The notes: generated from the sequence alone by a model not told the origin. A DNA stretch of 64,000 nucleotides from Moraxella lacunata (GCF_900453205.1 NZ_UGQU01000001.1:868001-932000); one strand, 5' to 3'; positions 17,004 through 26,107 are shown, numbered from the stretch's first letter. Translations and numbers: made by a program.

Positions 17004-18227
17004 ATGGCAAAAGTAGCAACTGAACAGTTAATTGATTTTAAATACTCGGGCACCAACCGACGTGGACAAAACGTCAAGGGTGAGATGACCTCTAAGAGCA
17101 TAGAGCTTGCTCGAGCTCAGCTTAGAAAACAGGGTATCATCGTTCAAGACATCCGCCAAAAGCCCAAGCCGTTATTTAGCGGCAAAAAGGCCATTAAAGC
17201 ACTAGACATTGCTATCTTTGTGCGTCAGCTTGCCACCATGATGAAAGCCGGTGTACCACTGACGCAGTCCTTTGAGATTGTGGCTGATTCGCTTGAAAAC
17301 CCTAGCATGAAAGAATTGGTACTAAAAATCAAGGCTGACATCGAAGCGGGAAGTAACTTTGCCACTGCTCTGCGTAAGCACCCCAAATACTTTGATGACC
17401 TGTTTTGTTCATTGGTTGAATCTGGTGAGCAGTCGGGTGCGTTAGAGACCATGCTTGAACGTGTCGCCACTTACAAAGAAAAAAGCGAGCTGTTAAAAGC
17501 AAAAATCAAAAAAGCAATGAAATATCCGATTGCGGTTATTGTGGTGGCAATCATTGTGACAGCGATTTTGCTAATTAAGGTCGTGCCCGTTTTTGCCGAC
17601 TTGTTCGCAGGCTTTGGTGCAGAATTACCCGCCTTTACTCAACTCGTAGTTAAAATGTCTGACTTTTTAGTAGCATACTACATTCCTATGTTTTTGATAT
17701 TGGGTGCAATCATTATTGGATTTTCACAAGCCAAAACACACAGCAAAAAATTTCGTGATTTTCTCGATCGCTTAACCCTAAAATTACCCATTTTTGGCGA
17801 TATTGCCTATAAAGCCATTGTTGCTCGTTTTTGTCGTACGCTTTCCACGACCTTTGCTGCTGGTGTGCCATTGATTGATGCTTTGGACTCCACTGCAGGG
17901 GCAACCAACAACGTGGTTTTTTATAATGCCACTCAGCGCATCAAAGAAGACGTTGCTACCGGTCAACAGTTACAGTTTGCCATTCGTACCACCAACCTAT
18001 TTCCTAGTATGGTAATCCAAATGGTTGGCATTGGTGAAGAAGCGGGTAGTCTAGAAGAAATGCTTGACAATGTTGCCACCTACTACGAAAACGAAGTAGA
18101 TAACGCTGTCGATGGCTTAACCAGTCTTATGGAGCCAATGATTATGGCATTCTTGGGTATTGTTATCGGTGGCTTGGTCGTTGCCATGTATCTACCAATC
18201 TTCCAAATGGGTCAAGTGGTTGGTTAA
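17004..18227 (+). CDS. pilC: type IV pilus inner-membrane platform protein PilC
   Basis: Platform protein of the type IV pilus machine, type II secretion F family, which couples the PilB/PilT motors to pilin assembly. I chose ATG 17004 (MAKVATEQLIDFKYSGTNRR) with GAAGAG upstream, rather than an upstream in-frame start at 16971. Two T2SSF domains: the first has FVRQLATMMKAGVPLTQSFE, the second VARFCRTLSTTFAAGVPLID. Membrane segments lie near residues 173-195, 226-245 and 380-403 (IMAFLGIVIGGLVVAMYLPI). pilB is not upstream, unlike the usual pilBCD order, while pilD follows directly. Confidence 0.94.
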   Translation: MAKVATEQLIDFKYSGTNRRGQNVKGEMTSKSIELARAQLRKQGIIVQDIRQKPKPLFSGKKAIKALDIAIFVRQLATMMKAGVPLTQSFEIVADSLENPSMKELVLKIKADIEAGSNFATALRKHPKYFDDLFCSLVESGEQSGALETMLERVATYKEKSELLKAKIKKAMKYPIAVIVVAIIVTAILLIKVVPVFADLFAGFGAELPAFTQLVVKMSDFLVAYYIPMFLILGAIIIGFSQAKTHSKKFRDFLDRLTLKLPIFGDIAYKAIVARFCRTLSTTFAAGVPLIDALDSTAGATNNVVFYNATQRIKEDVATGQQLQFAIRTTNLFPSMVIQMVGIGEEAGSLEEMLDNVATYYENEVDNAVDGLTSLMEPMIMAFLGIVIGGLVVAMYLPIFQMGQVVG

Positions 18228-19134
18228 TATATCATTTATTAATTTACTCCAAGAAAATTTTTTGTTGGCACTAACCCTAGCAGGACTGCTGGGGTTATGT
18301 GTTGGTAGCTTTTTAAATGTCGTCATTCATCGCACACCCCTTATTATGAAAAAAGAATGGCGTAAAGAGTGCGTGGGTTTTTTAAGTGAAGAACCTGATA
18401 TTCACCCTAAAGCAAAAGAACATCTAAACACCGTCATCGCCAACGACACTCCCATCAGCCTATCTTTTCCGCCATCTCGTTGCCCCAAATGCAACCACCA
18501 AATCCGTGCTTACGAAAATATCCCTGTATTGAGTTGGCTCATTCTGTTGCGTGGCAAATGCTCAGGTTGTAGCAATCCCATTAGTATGCGTTATCCATTG
18601 GTGGAACTCATTACCGCCTTACTGTCCGTTTTGGTGATTTATACACTTGGGGCAAATATCGCAGGTGCATTGGGGCTTATCTACCTGTGGATACTCATTG
18701 CTTTAACTGGCATTGATTTTGATACTCAGCTACTGCCCGACCGTTTGGTGTTTCCGCTAGGCATGATGGGTCTTATGGCAAATACCCAAAACATCTTTAC
18801 TTCGGTCAGCTCTGCAGTATGGGGCGGACTACTTGGTTTTTTATCCTTTTGGTTGGTTGCCAAACTCTATGCACTCATCACCAAAAAAGACGGCATGGGG
18901 GCAGGTGATTTTAAACTGCTAGGGGCGATTGGAGCATGGCTTGGCGTGAGCATGTTACCCTTTTTGATTCTTGTATCTGCTGTGTTGGGCTCTATCGTGG
19001 GTGTGGTGTTGATGAGAATGCGTGGCGAAAGCCGTGCCTTTGCCTTTGGTCCTTATATCGCCATTGCAGGTATCATCGCCCTATTATGGGGCAATGACAT
19101 CATGAGTTGGTATTTAAATATGTACAAAGTGTAA
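18220..19134 (+). CDS. pilD: prepilin peptidase/N-methyltransferase PilD
   Basis: Aspartic leader peptidase (A24 family) in the inner membrane that cleaves and N-methylates prepilins. The first membrane helix has GLCVGSFLNVVIHRTP. The cytoplasmic zinc-binding loop has CPKC (about residues 88-91) and CSGC (about 113-116). The catalytic aspartates lie in TGIDFDTQLLPD (about 165) and MGAGDFKLL (about 227). The start is uncertain: no ATG lies near the expected N-terminus. TTG 18220 gives MVNISFINLLQ and overlaps the pilC stop by 8 bases, while ATG 18160 would add 20 residues unlike the family. Translational coupling with pilC is likely. Confidence 0.92.
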   Translation: MVNISFINLLQENFLLALTLAGLLGLCVGSFLNVVIHRTPLIMKKEWRKECVGFLSEEPDIHPKAKEHLNTVIANDTPISLSFPPSRCPKCNHQIRAYENIPVLSWLILLRGKCSGCSNPISMRYPLVELITALLSVLVIYTLGANIAGALGLIYLWILIALTGIDFDTQLLPDRLVFPLGMMGLMANTQNIFTSVSSAVWGGLLGFLSFWLVAKLYALITKKDGMGAGDFKLLGAIGAWLGVSMLPFLILVSAVLGSIVGVVLMRMRGESRAFAFGPYIAIAGIIALLWGNDIMSWYLNMYKV

Positions 19135-19141
19135 AAAGTGC

Positions 19142-19169
19142 TTGCCATTTAAAATTTATCTGTTATAAT
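19142..19169 (+). promoter_or_regulatory. promoter of tRNA-Val
   Basis: TTGCCA (19142-19147), a 16-base spacer, TATAAT (19164-19169), then AGCACCAC, a start-site region resembling the other tRNA promoters here. Confidence 0.75.
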
Positions 19170-19181
19170 AGCACCACTTTT

Positions 19182-19258
19182 AGGCGTATAGCTCAGTTGG
19201 TTAGAGCACCACCTTGACATGGTGGGGGTCGATGGTTCGAGTCCGTTTACGCCTACCA
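19182..19258 (+). tRNA. tRNA-Val (GAC)
   Basis: Full cloverleaf: acceptor AGGCGTA paired with TACGCCT, D arm GCTC.GAGC, anticodon loop TTGACAT with anticodon GAC, T loop TTCGAGT. The CCA end is encoded. 77 bases. Confidence 0.95.
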
Positions 19259-19266
19259 TATCCAAA

Positions 19267-19299
19267 CCCCTTGAAATACCTATATTTCAAGGGGTTTTT
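19267..19299 (+). terminator. terminator after tRNA-Val
   Basis: CCCCTTGAAAT and ATTTCAAGGGG form an 11-bp stem followed by TTTTT. Confidence 0.9.
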
Positions 19300-19378
19300 G
19301 CTTGTTTTGGCAAAATTGCTTACAAAAAATAAAGATAAATTTACGACAAATTTGACAAATATCTAGCCACTGATTGCC

Positions 19379-22165
19379 ATGACCCAAACCAACTTACCCC
19401 CTTTACCGCCCCTACCCCCCTACACCCCCACCGCTTATAAGGCTTATCTAAATGAGCTAAATGCCGATATTGATAGGCAGATTTGTGAGCAGGGCATACA
19501 CGCCACACAGACGATAGACAGCCACATCGCTAGGCGAACGCAGGCGGTGGATGACATGCTTGTGAGTATGTTTGAAGCGTTATTTGGGACAGACAACAAG
19601 CTTGGGTTATTTGCCATTGGTGGCTATGGGAGGGGCGAGCTGTTCCCAGCGTCAGATGTGGATATTTTGATACTAGGCGACGACACGGACAGCCATCAAA
19701 CCCAGATAGAAACGTTCGTGGCAAGCCTGTGGGACATCGGCATAGAGCCTGCCATCTCGGTGCGGACAGTGAGCGATACGATGACCGCCGTCACCGAGCA
19801 TACCGTGGCGACCGCCCTCTTAGAAGCCCGCTTCTTGGTCGGTAATGACACACTGACCGACGTGCCAACCCTTGCCGTCAAAGGGGCGTGGACTGCCAAA
19901 GCCTTTTTTGGTGCCAAGATGAGCGAATCCAAAGCCCGCTATCTTGCCCATAACGCCACCGAATACAACTTAGAGCCGAACATCAAGACCGCCCCTGGTA
20001 CACTAAGAGATTTGCACATTATTTTGTGGCTTGGTAAGTTTTATTTTGACGGGGTGCGGGATTTTCATGATTTGGTTGAAGTGGGATTTTTAAGCCCTGA
20101 CAAATACGCCACCTTAGAGTCTGCCAAACGCTTTTTATGGTGCCTGCGTCATCATCTACACACCCATGTCGCACGCCATGACGACCGCCTGCTCTTTGAC
20201 CGTCAGCGTGCCATCGCTGTTAGCATGGGATTGGCACATGCCGATGATGACAACCGCCAAATCACGCACGCCTTAGAGCGGCTCATGCGAACCTACTATC
20301 GCCATGCGATGACCACCGCCAGTCTCTCCGAGCTTTTGTGTGCGTATTTTAATGAAAACTATCTAAACCCCGAGTTTGTCACCACGCCCATTGATGAGCA
20401 TTTTTATGCCATCACCGAACAGGCAACCCCCATTGACTCATCGCTACACCAAGACGGATTGGCAAAGGACGTACTCATCAAGCAAGGCAAACTACCAAGC
20501 CACGACCCCAAGATTGCCGTACACGACCCACACGCCTTTGACAAGAATCCTGCCCTACTGCTTCGTATTTTTCTGGTCATGGGACAACAAGGCATTAAAA
20601 AAATCAGTGCCAACACCCTGCGTGCCATCTACCTTGCCACGCCACTCATCGATGATGACTACCGCCAGCACCCTACCCATCAGGCTCTGTTTTTGGCAAA
20701 CTTACAAGAACCCAACTATCTATTTCATCGCCTACGCCTGATGAAACGCTTTGGCGTGCTAGGCTCATACCTACCTGCCTTTGGGCAAATCATGGGACTT
20801 ATGCAGTATGATTTGTTTCACCGCTACACCGTGGACGCTCATACTTTGCTACTCATTCGCATTTTGCACCGCTTGACGGATGTGGATAACGAGATTTATC
20901 AACAAAAATTTGACCTAGTCAGTCAGATTTATAAACAAATCCACCGCAAAGACATACTGGTCATCGTCGCCTTGTTTCATGACATCGCCAAAGGGCGTGG
21001 GGGCGACCACAGCGAGCTTGGGGCGGTTGATGTGTATGAATTTTGTACATCGCATGGCATGACTGAGAGCGACAGCCAGTTTGCGTCATGGCTCGTGCGT
21101 GAACATCTGACCATGTCGCTCACCGCCCAAAAGCAGGACATCTCCGACCCCGATGTCATCGCTCGCTTTGCCCATTTTGTCGGCAGTGTCAGCAGGCTAA
21201 ACCACCTGTATGTACTGACCGTTGCCGACATGAACGCCACCAACAGCGAGCTGTGGAACTCATGGCGAGCCAGTTTGTTAAAACAGCTTTATATCAGCAC
21301 CAGACGAGTGCTAAACCTTGGCATGGGCATCGTGGACAAAGACGTCTACATCACCGGTCGCAAGAGCAAAGCCCAAGCCCTACTGACCGACATCGACCCC
21401 ACCACTTTACATGCCCTATGGGATGAGCTGGGCGATGAGTATTTTTTAAAACACAAAAAACTCGACATCGCATGGCAAAGCCGTGTCATCTTAGAACAAA
21501 AATCCGCCATCCAAGACGCTCGCCCCATCATCGCCATTCGCCCCCACACCGATTTGGCATTGGACGCCATTCAGCTATTTATCTGCACCCCCGACCGTGA
21601 TGATTTGTTCGCCATCAGCGTGTGCGTGCTTGACCGCTTTGGCTTGTCGGTGCTGGATGCGACTATCGTCAGTGCCACCATTGACGGCGTGCCGTCTGCC
21701 CTAGACAGTTATGTACTCATTGACCGCTTTGCCAAGCGAGATGAGCATGGCACGCTCATGAGTGATTTTCTAACCCCCAGTGACAGACGAGACGAACTTG
21801 TGAGCGAGCTTAGCCAAGCACTCACAGGCAACGCCCCCGAGTGTCAGATAGCCAGTGCCAGTTTTGGTTTTAACTTGACCTTAAAACACTTTAACGTCCC
21901 CACGCAGGTGCACATCGAACGTGCCACCCCCTTTGCCCATCAAGGTCATCACGCCCTATCACTCATCACCAAAGACCGCCCTGCTCTACTTGCCAAAATC
22001 GGGCAAGTCTTCTCAAAGCTTGGCGTGGCAGTACATGGGGCGAGAATCACCACCCTAGGCGAGCGTGCCGAAGACATCTTTTACCTGTCTGACAAAGACG
22101 GCAGTTTGCTTGATGATGATAAAATTGAGTCGCTCAAAGTGGCTTTGATTGAAATTTTACAATAA
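19379..22165 (+). CDS. glnD: bifunctional uridylyltransferase/uridylyl-removing enzyme GlnD
   Basis: Nitrogen sensor that uridylylates PII when glutamine is low and removes UMP when it is high. 928 residues. Nucleotidyltransferase motif GGYGRGEL..SDVDILIL (about residues 80-98). The HD hydrolase domain has FHDIAKGRGGDHSELG (about 533). Two ACT domains sense glutamine: DAIQLFICTPDRDDLFA (about 728) and HALSLITKDRPALLAKIG (about 857). The N-terminus is proline-rich (NLPPLPPLPPYTPT). No PII or glutamine synthetase gene is in the window. Confidence 0.96.
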   Translation: MTQTNLPPLPPLPPYTPTAYKAYLNELNADIDRQICEQGIHATQTIDSHIARRTQAVDDMLVSMFEALFGTDNKLGLFAIGGYGRGELFPASDVDILILGDDTDSHQTQIETFVASLWDIGIEPAISVRTVSDTMTAVTEHTVATALLEARFLVGNDTLTDVPTLAVKGAWTAKAFFGAKMSESKARYLAHNATEYNLEPNIKTAPGTLRDLHIILWLGKFYFDGVRDFHDLVEVGFLSPDKYATLESAKRFLWCLRHHLHTHVARHDDRLLFDRQRAIAVSMGLAHADDDNRQITHALERLMRTYYRHAMTTASLSELLCAYFNENYLNPEFVTTPIDEHFYAITEQATPIDSSLHQDGLAKDVLIKQGKLPSHDPKIAVHDPHAFDKNPALLLRIFLVMGQQGIKKISANTLRAIYLATPLIDDDYRQHPTHQALFLANLQEPNYLFHRLRLMKRFGVLGSYLPAFGQIMGLMQYDLFHRYTVDAHTLLLIRILHRLTDVDNEIYQQKFDLVSQIYKQIHRKDILVIVALFHDIAKGRGGDHSELGAVDVYEFCTSHGMTESDSQFASWLVREHLTMSLTAQKQDISDPDVIARFAHFVGSVSRLNHLYVLTVADMNATNSELWNSWRASLLKQLYISTRRVLNLGMGIVDKDVYITGRKSKAQALLTDIDPTTLHALWDELGDEYFLKHKKLDIAWQSRVILEQKSAIQDARPIIAIRPHTDLALDAIQLFICTPDRDDLFAISVCVLDRFGLSVLDATIVSATIDGVPSALDSYVLIDRFAKRDEHGTLMSDFLTPSDRRDELVSELSQALTGNAPECQIASASFGFNLTLKHFNVPTQVHIERATPFAHQGHHALSLITKDRPALLAKIGQVFSKLGVAVHGARITTLGERAEDIFYLSDKDGSLLDDDKIESLKVALIEILQ

Positions 22166-22206
22166 GTCAAGTACAATAAATCCGTTTTTCTCATTTGGAA
22201 TCATTC

Positions 22207-23055
22207 ATGAACACTTCTTTTTTCATCCCGTCCATCTCTCGCCCAAAGCTTGCCCTATGCCTTGCCCTATCCGTTTTTGCCACGACAGCCGTCAACGCAG
22301 AAGACAACGTCGATTCGGACGATTACGCTCTCTTCGACTTATCAGAAGACATCGACGCCTGCGAAGATGACACCAAACTGCCGACAGGTTTTAGCTACAA
22401 AGAGTACACCAGCGACTGTCAGTATAACGAAAACATGACCGTCATCACCGATGGTACGGTGTATGGCTTTGCCAACAAAGATGGCAAGGTCATCATTCGC
22501 CCCACCTTTGAAGACGCTCACGACTTTGATGAAGGGCTTGCCTTGGTCAAACAGCAAGGCAAATACGGCTACATCAATCCCAAAGGCAGCATCGTCATCC
22601 GTCCTGCCTTTGAAGACGCATGGAGCTTTTGGGAAGGGCGTGCCAAAATCACCCAAAACGGCAAATATGGCTTTATTGACAAAAAAGGCAACATCGTCAT
22701 CAAACCCAGCTTTGATGAGACAGGCAACTGGTTTGAGCAGGGCTTAGTGTCAGTCAAAATCAACGACAAATGGGGCTTTATGGACAAAAACGGTCAAACC
22801 AAAATCGCCCCCACCTATGACTATGTCGAAGATTTTAGCGAGCAATTAGCTCTGGTTGCCAAAGACACGGGCAAAACCGACAGCGATGGCGACCCCATTT
22901 GGCAATATGGCTACATCGACACCAAAGGCAAAATCGCCCTACCCATCAAATACGATTATGCCAGCAGTTTTACCGAAGGCTCTGCCATGGTCATTGCCGA
23001 TGATGAGATTTATTTTATCAATAAAAAAGGCGAACGAGTCGAGCCTGAATTATAA
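22207..23055 (+). CDS. exported WG-repeat protein
   Basis: 282 residues from ATG 22207, which has GGAA six bases upstream; a TTG at 22195 is in frame but has no site. Signal peptide ending ATTAVNA, then an acidic spacer. After it come five to six WG repeats of about 35-40 residues with the pattern YGF(I)nkkGkivIkPtFd, for example KYGYINPKGSIVIRPAFEDA and KWGFMDKNGQTKIAPTYDYV. WG-repeat proteins are usually periplasmic or surface binding modules of unknown ligand. It lies 41 bases after glnD and may be co-transcribed with it, but has its own terminator. Confidence 0.8.
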   Translation: MNTSFFIPSISRPKLALCLALSVFATTAVNAEDNVDSDDYALFDLSEDIDACEDDTKLPTGFSYKEYTSDCQYNENMTVITDGTVYGFANKDGKVIIRPTFEDAHDFDEGLALVKQQGKYGYINPKGSIVIRPAFEDAWSFWEGRAKITQNGKYGFIDKKGNIVIKPSFDETGNWFEQGLVSVKINDKWGFMDKNGQTKIAPTYDYVEDFSEQLALVAKDTGKTDSDGDPIWQYGYIDTKGKIALPIKYDYASSFTEGSAMVIADDEIYFINKKGERVEPEL

Positions 23056-23067
23056 GACTGTTTTTGT

Positions 23068-23106
23068 AAAAATGGGTAAGATAAACACTTGCCCATTTTC
23101 TTTTTG
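23068..23106 (+). terminator. terminator of the WG-repeat gene
   Basis: AAAATGGGTAAG and CTTGCCCATTTT form a 12-bp stem, followed by CTTTTTG. Confidence 0.85.
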
Positions 23107-23129
23107 ATTTGACAAATCGTTTTTTGTAA

Positions 23130-24161
23130 TTAATGTGGCAACTCTTTTCTAATCAACGCCGAATATTCTTGCGATGAAATATTACCACGATTACCCAGAT
23201 GAGCCACTTTGGGATTGGCAAAGGCACTCTTTTTCCAAACGGTCAAATCATGCTTATTATCAATCACCTCTTTATCATACAAATAATCCGCCAGTCTGCC
23301 CGAAACGATAATGCGATAATCCATCGGCACATCATCAATCTGACTTGCCATTTTATAAATAACCGTGGTACAGTTACTAAATAACGAGTGATAAAATTTA
23401 GGCGTGTCATTTAAGCGATGACCATGATCCAAATAAGTCAAAAACAGATTTTTTATTTTCTCTTTATCATATAAAATAGGATAAACGGATACCTGCTCAT
23501 CTCTGATATTGGTGCGAGTATAAATCAAATCTCGCTCATCCCCTGCAATGATGGACAAATCATACATTCTAAAAAATCCGCCAATCGTTGAAAACTCCTC
23601 GCCAATCTCCTTACGAGTCTCCACCGAAAAAACAAGCCTATCAGTATTACCCGCCCCATCATCAAAGCCAAACGACACCATGATGTGAGCAATGTTATCA
23701 TTACCCCATGTCGTGCTAATCATATCAAGGCTTGATAGGTGATTGAGATTATAAGTGCGAGTATCCCAACGCTCAGTATAAGTATCGCCATGCCAATCAA
23801 AATCACGCACGTTATTTATGGTAATGATGTTATTATTTTGGGTATAAGTGAATTGATGACGAAATTCATCTTGCCATATTCTGTCATTGCTAGGCTTCAT
23901 GCTAAAAAACCAAGCAAACACAATACCAACAACCAATCCAAAAATGCGTATAGAATAATAACTCAATTTATCAATAATCAGCGGATTGGCAAATTTTTCA
24001 ATATAACCATCAGGTAAAATTGCAATGATAGATAATAATAAAATAAAGCCAATGATAATATACGTTAATTTACCCAAAGGCATATGCACCCACAATGCCA
24101 AACACGTCCATATCGCCAATAAAATAATCATAAAAGCATATAACATAAAAAGTTTGGTCAT
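23130..24161 (-). CDS. DUF4105 (Lnb-type periplasmic domain) membrane protein
   Basis: 343 residues. Three N-terminal membrane segments (about residues 4-26, 29-48 and 71-90) are followed by a periplasmic domain. It matches the DUF4105/Lnb family: NVRDFDWHGDTYTERWDTRT near the start of the domain, then DNIAHIMVSFGFDDG, an RTNIRDEQVSVYPI block, and KFYHSLFSNCTTVIYKMAS holding the conserved NC. Members are putative envelope hydrolases or amidases with a Cys/His site; the precise substrate is unknown. More AT-rich than glnD. It is convergent with the WG-repeat gene. Confidence 0.8.
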   Translation of the reverse strand: MTKLFMLYAFMIILLAIWTCLALWVHMPLGKLTYIIIGFILLLSIIAILPDGYIEKFANPLIIDKLSYYSIRIFGLVVGIVFAWFFSMKPSNDRIWQDEFRHQFTYTQNNNIITINNVRDFDWHGDTYTERWDTRTYNLNHLSSLDMISTTWGNDNIAHIMVSFGFDDGAGNTDRLVFSVETRKEIGEEFSTIGGFFRMYDLSIIAGDERDLIYTRTNIRDEQVSVYPILYDKEKIKNLFLTYLDHGHRLNDTPKFYHSLFSNCTTVIYKMASQIDDVPMDYRIIVSGRLADYLYDKEVIDNKHDLTVWKKSAFANPKVAHLGNRGNISSQEYSALIRKELPH

Positions 24162-24302
24162 GGTTTGTCCTTAACATTTTTTATAAAATGGCTGTGGCAA
24201 ATAGTAAAATTAAGCGGTGTTATGAGATGATAATAAAAACGGGATGTTGCTATCATACCCTAAATTTGCTAAACTTGCATTTATTTTATTTGGAAAATTA
24301 TC

Positions 24303-24608
24303 ATGATAAAAACTCAAGCCATCGCTGATTTCACTCCTGATGAAAAATTGACCATTTGGGACGTGCGAGATACTGACAGTTATCAGGCAGGGCATATCGC
24401 CCATGCCATCAATGTGCCGATTGAGCATATCAATGCCGAGACACTCGCCCAGACCACAGGCGACATTTATGTGTTGTGTGGCGGTGGCACCAAGGCAGGG
24501 CGTGCGTGTGAGCTGTTAGAGAGCCTTGACCCGAGCCGTACCTATATCCATCTGACAGGTGGCACTCGTGGAGCCAAGGCATTAGGCTGGACACTCATTG
24601 AAAATTGA
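24303..24608 (+). CDS. rhodanese-domain protein
   Basis: 101-residue single rhodanese domain. WDVRDTDSYQAGHIAHAINV is the classic CH2A/B region (about residues 19-38). The active-site loop is VLCGGGTKAGRACELL with the catalytic Cys at about residue 60, followed by a LTGGTRGAKALGW end. It would carry a persulfide sulfur on the Cys; partner and pathway are unknown. Single-domain and cytoplasmic, without a signal peptide. It lies alone upstream of the tRNA cluster. Confidence 0.88.
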   Translation: MIKTQAIADFTPDEKLTIWDVRDTDSYQAGHIAHAINVPIEHINAETLAQTTGDIYVLCGGGTKAGRACELLESLDPSRTYIHLTGGTRGAKALGWTLIEN

Positions 24609-24672
24609 TTTATTAAAAAATATTAAAAATCAATATCTTAAAAAAAATTTTAAAATTTTTTGAAATAAATGA

Positions 24673-24700
24673 TTGACACCGCCCAAAATTACGCTATAAT
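24673..24700 (+). promoter_or_regulatory. strong promoter of the tRNA Pro-Arg-His cluster
   Basis: TTGACA (24673-24678), a 16-base spacer and TATAAT (24695-24700), then ACGCACCAC, shared exactly with the tRNA-Lys promoter at 60753. Confidence 0.9.
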
Positions 24701-24745
24701 ACGCACCACTAACAGCGATGACACATCGCAAATTGGTTGGTAAAT

Positions 24746-24822
24746 CGGGGCGTAGCGCAGCTTGGTAGCGCATCTGCTTTGGGAGCAGAGGGTCGGGGGT
24801 TCAAATCCCTCCGCCCCGACCA
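24746..24822 (+). tRNA. tRNA-Pro (TGG)
   Basis: Acceptor CGGGGCG paired with CGCCCCG, anticodon stem TCTGC/GCAGA, loop TTTGGGA with anticodon TGG, T loop TTCAAAT, encoded CCA. 77 bases. Confidence 0.96.
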
Positions 24823-24865
24823 TTTAGGGCCTGTTTGGGCTTTTTTTGTTAGTATCGTAAGTTGA

Positions 24866-24942
24866 GCGCCTGTAGCTCAGTTGGATAGAGCATCCGCCTT
24901 CTAAGCGGGTGGTCGCAGGTTCGAATCCTGCCAGGCGCGCCA
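24866..24942 (+). tRNA. tRNA-Arg (TCT)
   Basis: Acceptor GCGCCTG paired with CAGGCGC, anticodon stem with loop TTCTAAG and anticodon TCT, T loop TTCGAAT, encoded CCA. Same transcript as tRNA-Pro. Confidence 0.95.
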
Positions 24943-24974
24943 TTTGCCTGATTATGAATGGCACATCTCATTAT

Positions 24975-25051
24975 GGTGGGTATAGCTCAGTTGGTAGAGC
25001 CCCGGATTGTGATTCCGGTTGTCGTGGGTTCAAGTCCCATTACTCACCCCA
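24975..25051 (+). tRNA. tRNA-His (GTG)
   Basis: Includes the extra 5' G (-1) opposite the discriminator C. Acceptor GTGGGTA pairs with TACTCAC, anticodon loop TTGTGAT with anticodon GTG, encoded CCA. Confidence 0.95.
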
Positions 25052-25056
25052 TATTC

Positions 25057-25083
25057 AAAACCACCCTATTGGGTGGTTTTTTG
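25057..25083 (+). terminator. terminator of the tRNA Pro-Arg-His cluster
   Basis: AAAACCACCC and GGGTGGTTTT form a 10-bp stem with loop TATT, followed by T residues. Confidence 0.9.
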
Positions 25084-25127
25084 TGTTTCGCCTTTTTGTT
25101 TTTCGCCCATACCCATCTAATAAAAAG

Positions 25128-25195
25128 GACGAGCTCAGCACGTCCCTACATCTACATATTATTAAATTTATGACAACTTTAAAAGCTCTTTGGTC
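25128..25195 (+). repeat. partial copy of repeat family A (right half)
   Basis: ACGAGCTCAGCACGTCCCTACATCTACATATTATTAAATTTATGACAACTTTAAAAGCTCTTTGG aligns with 13160-13219 of the full element. The left half is missing. Confidence 0.55.
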
Positions 25196-25213
25196 GCACC
25201 TGTCTTTTACTAC

Positions 25214-25936
25214 TTATCTTAAATGACTGACTTCATCCACCAAGTCATCAAGCAGGGCATCAAAAATATCATCGCCTGACAGCTGTTCTAATGGCTTATG
25301 GGGCTTATGAGTGGATTTTGGTAGTGATTGCGTTTGTGTCTGCTCTGTCAATGTTTGGTTGGCTTGGCTGACTTGATTATTTTGGTTGCTTTGATTGGTC
25401 TGCACGGCATCGTCCATCGTGTCGCTGTTTTTACTAGCCTTGTTATCCATAGCAGATTGTTGGGCGGTGCTAGCACTTCCCTGTGGCTCCGCCCCCACCT
25501 CTTGCTGTATTTTCTGCTGTGGTTTTTGCCGTGGCTTTTGCCCTACTATTGGCTCAGGCTTATTTTGCATATCCTTGTCGCTAACATCTCTGGCATCTTT
25601 GACATGCCAAAAGCCGTAGCGATTGACCGTCCACCAAGCCAAAAACTTACTGGCGGTAATGCTGTGTAGCTCATCAGGCAGTTTTACCACGTTCAAGCCT
25701 AGCTCTTGCCATGTACACTCATCCGTCTCGCCCTGCTCGCACGACTCTTTTGCCACAAAAATCTCATCCAACAAGCCATCATACACCACTCGCCTATCCC
25801 ACGCTTGTTGGGTCAGGTTCATGCGTGTGAGCTGATAAAACACGCCATCATGCCAAATGACATAACTGCGGTGTTTGGGGTGAACAAAAATTACATCTAT
25901 CGCTCTGTTGGCAGTGCGACTGGTTGGATTTTTCAT
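25214..25936 (-). CDS. hypothetical protein with Q/N-rich tail
   Basis: 240 residues. The N-terminal 110 look folded (AIDVIFVHPKHRSYVIWHDG, QAWDRRVVYDGLLDEIFVAK, TASKFLAWWTVNRYGFWHV) and hold two cysteines. The rest is low-complexity, rich in Gln, Asn, Ser and Thr. It ends with an acidic amphipathic helix (SGDDIFDALLDDLVDEVSHL) that could be a docking peptide. No signal peptide and no known family recognised. The ATG follows no strong site. Single gene, transcribed towards the tRNA cluster. Confidence 0.7.
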   Translation of the reverse strand: MKNPTSRTANRAIDVIFVHPKHRSYVIWHDGVFYQLTRMNLTQQAWDRRVVYDGLLDEIFVAKESCEQGETDECTWQELGLNVVKLPDELHSITASKFLAWWTVNRYGFWHVKDARDVSDKDMQNKPEPIVGQKPRQKPQQKIQQEVGAEPQGSASTAQQSAMDNKASKNSDTMDDAVQTNQSNQNNQVSQANQTLTEQTQTQSLPKSTHKPHKPLEQLSGDDIFDALLDDLVDEVSHLR

Positions 25937-26107
25937 GACAGAGACATCAAAAAGGACTTATTTCTATTTTATCAAATTTTTTCATCATTTTAGCAAAATT
26001 CTCCCAAAATTCTCCCAAAATATCCCTTGCATTCATGGGGGATTTTGCTATACTGTTATTTATCAACTAAGCGGTATCCTTTTCACACCTTTATTAAGGA
26101 GTTTGCC

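Noticed and set aside
18160..18219. ATG 18160 as the pilD start
   Set aside because: It would overlap pilC by 68 bases and add a leader unlike prepilin peptidases; kept only as an alternative.
24909..25226. Two ORFs across the tRNA cluster end
   Set aside because: They run through tRNA-Arg, tRNA-His and the terminator; no protein signal.
25328..25669. Hydrophobic plus-strand ORFs opposite the Q/N-rich gene
   Set aside because: They are the antisense of low-complexity Gln/Asn codons.
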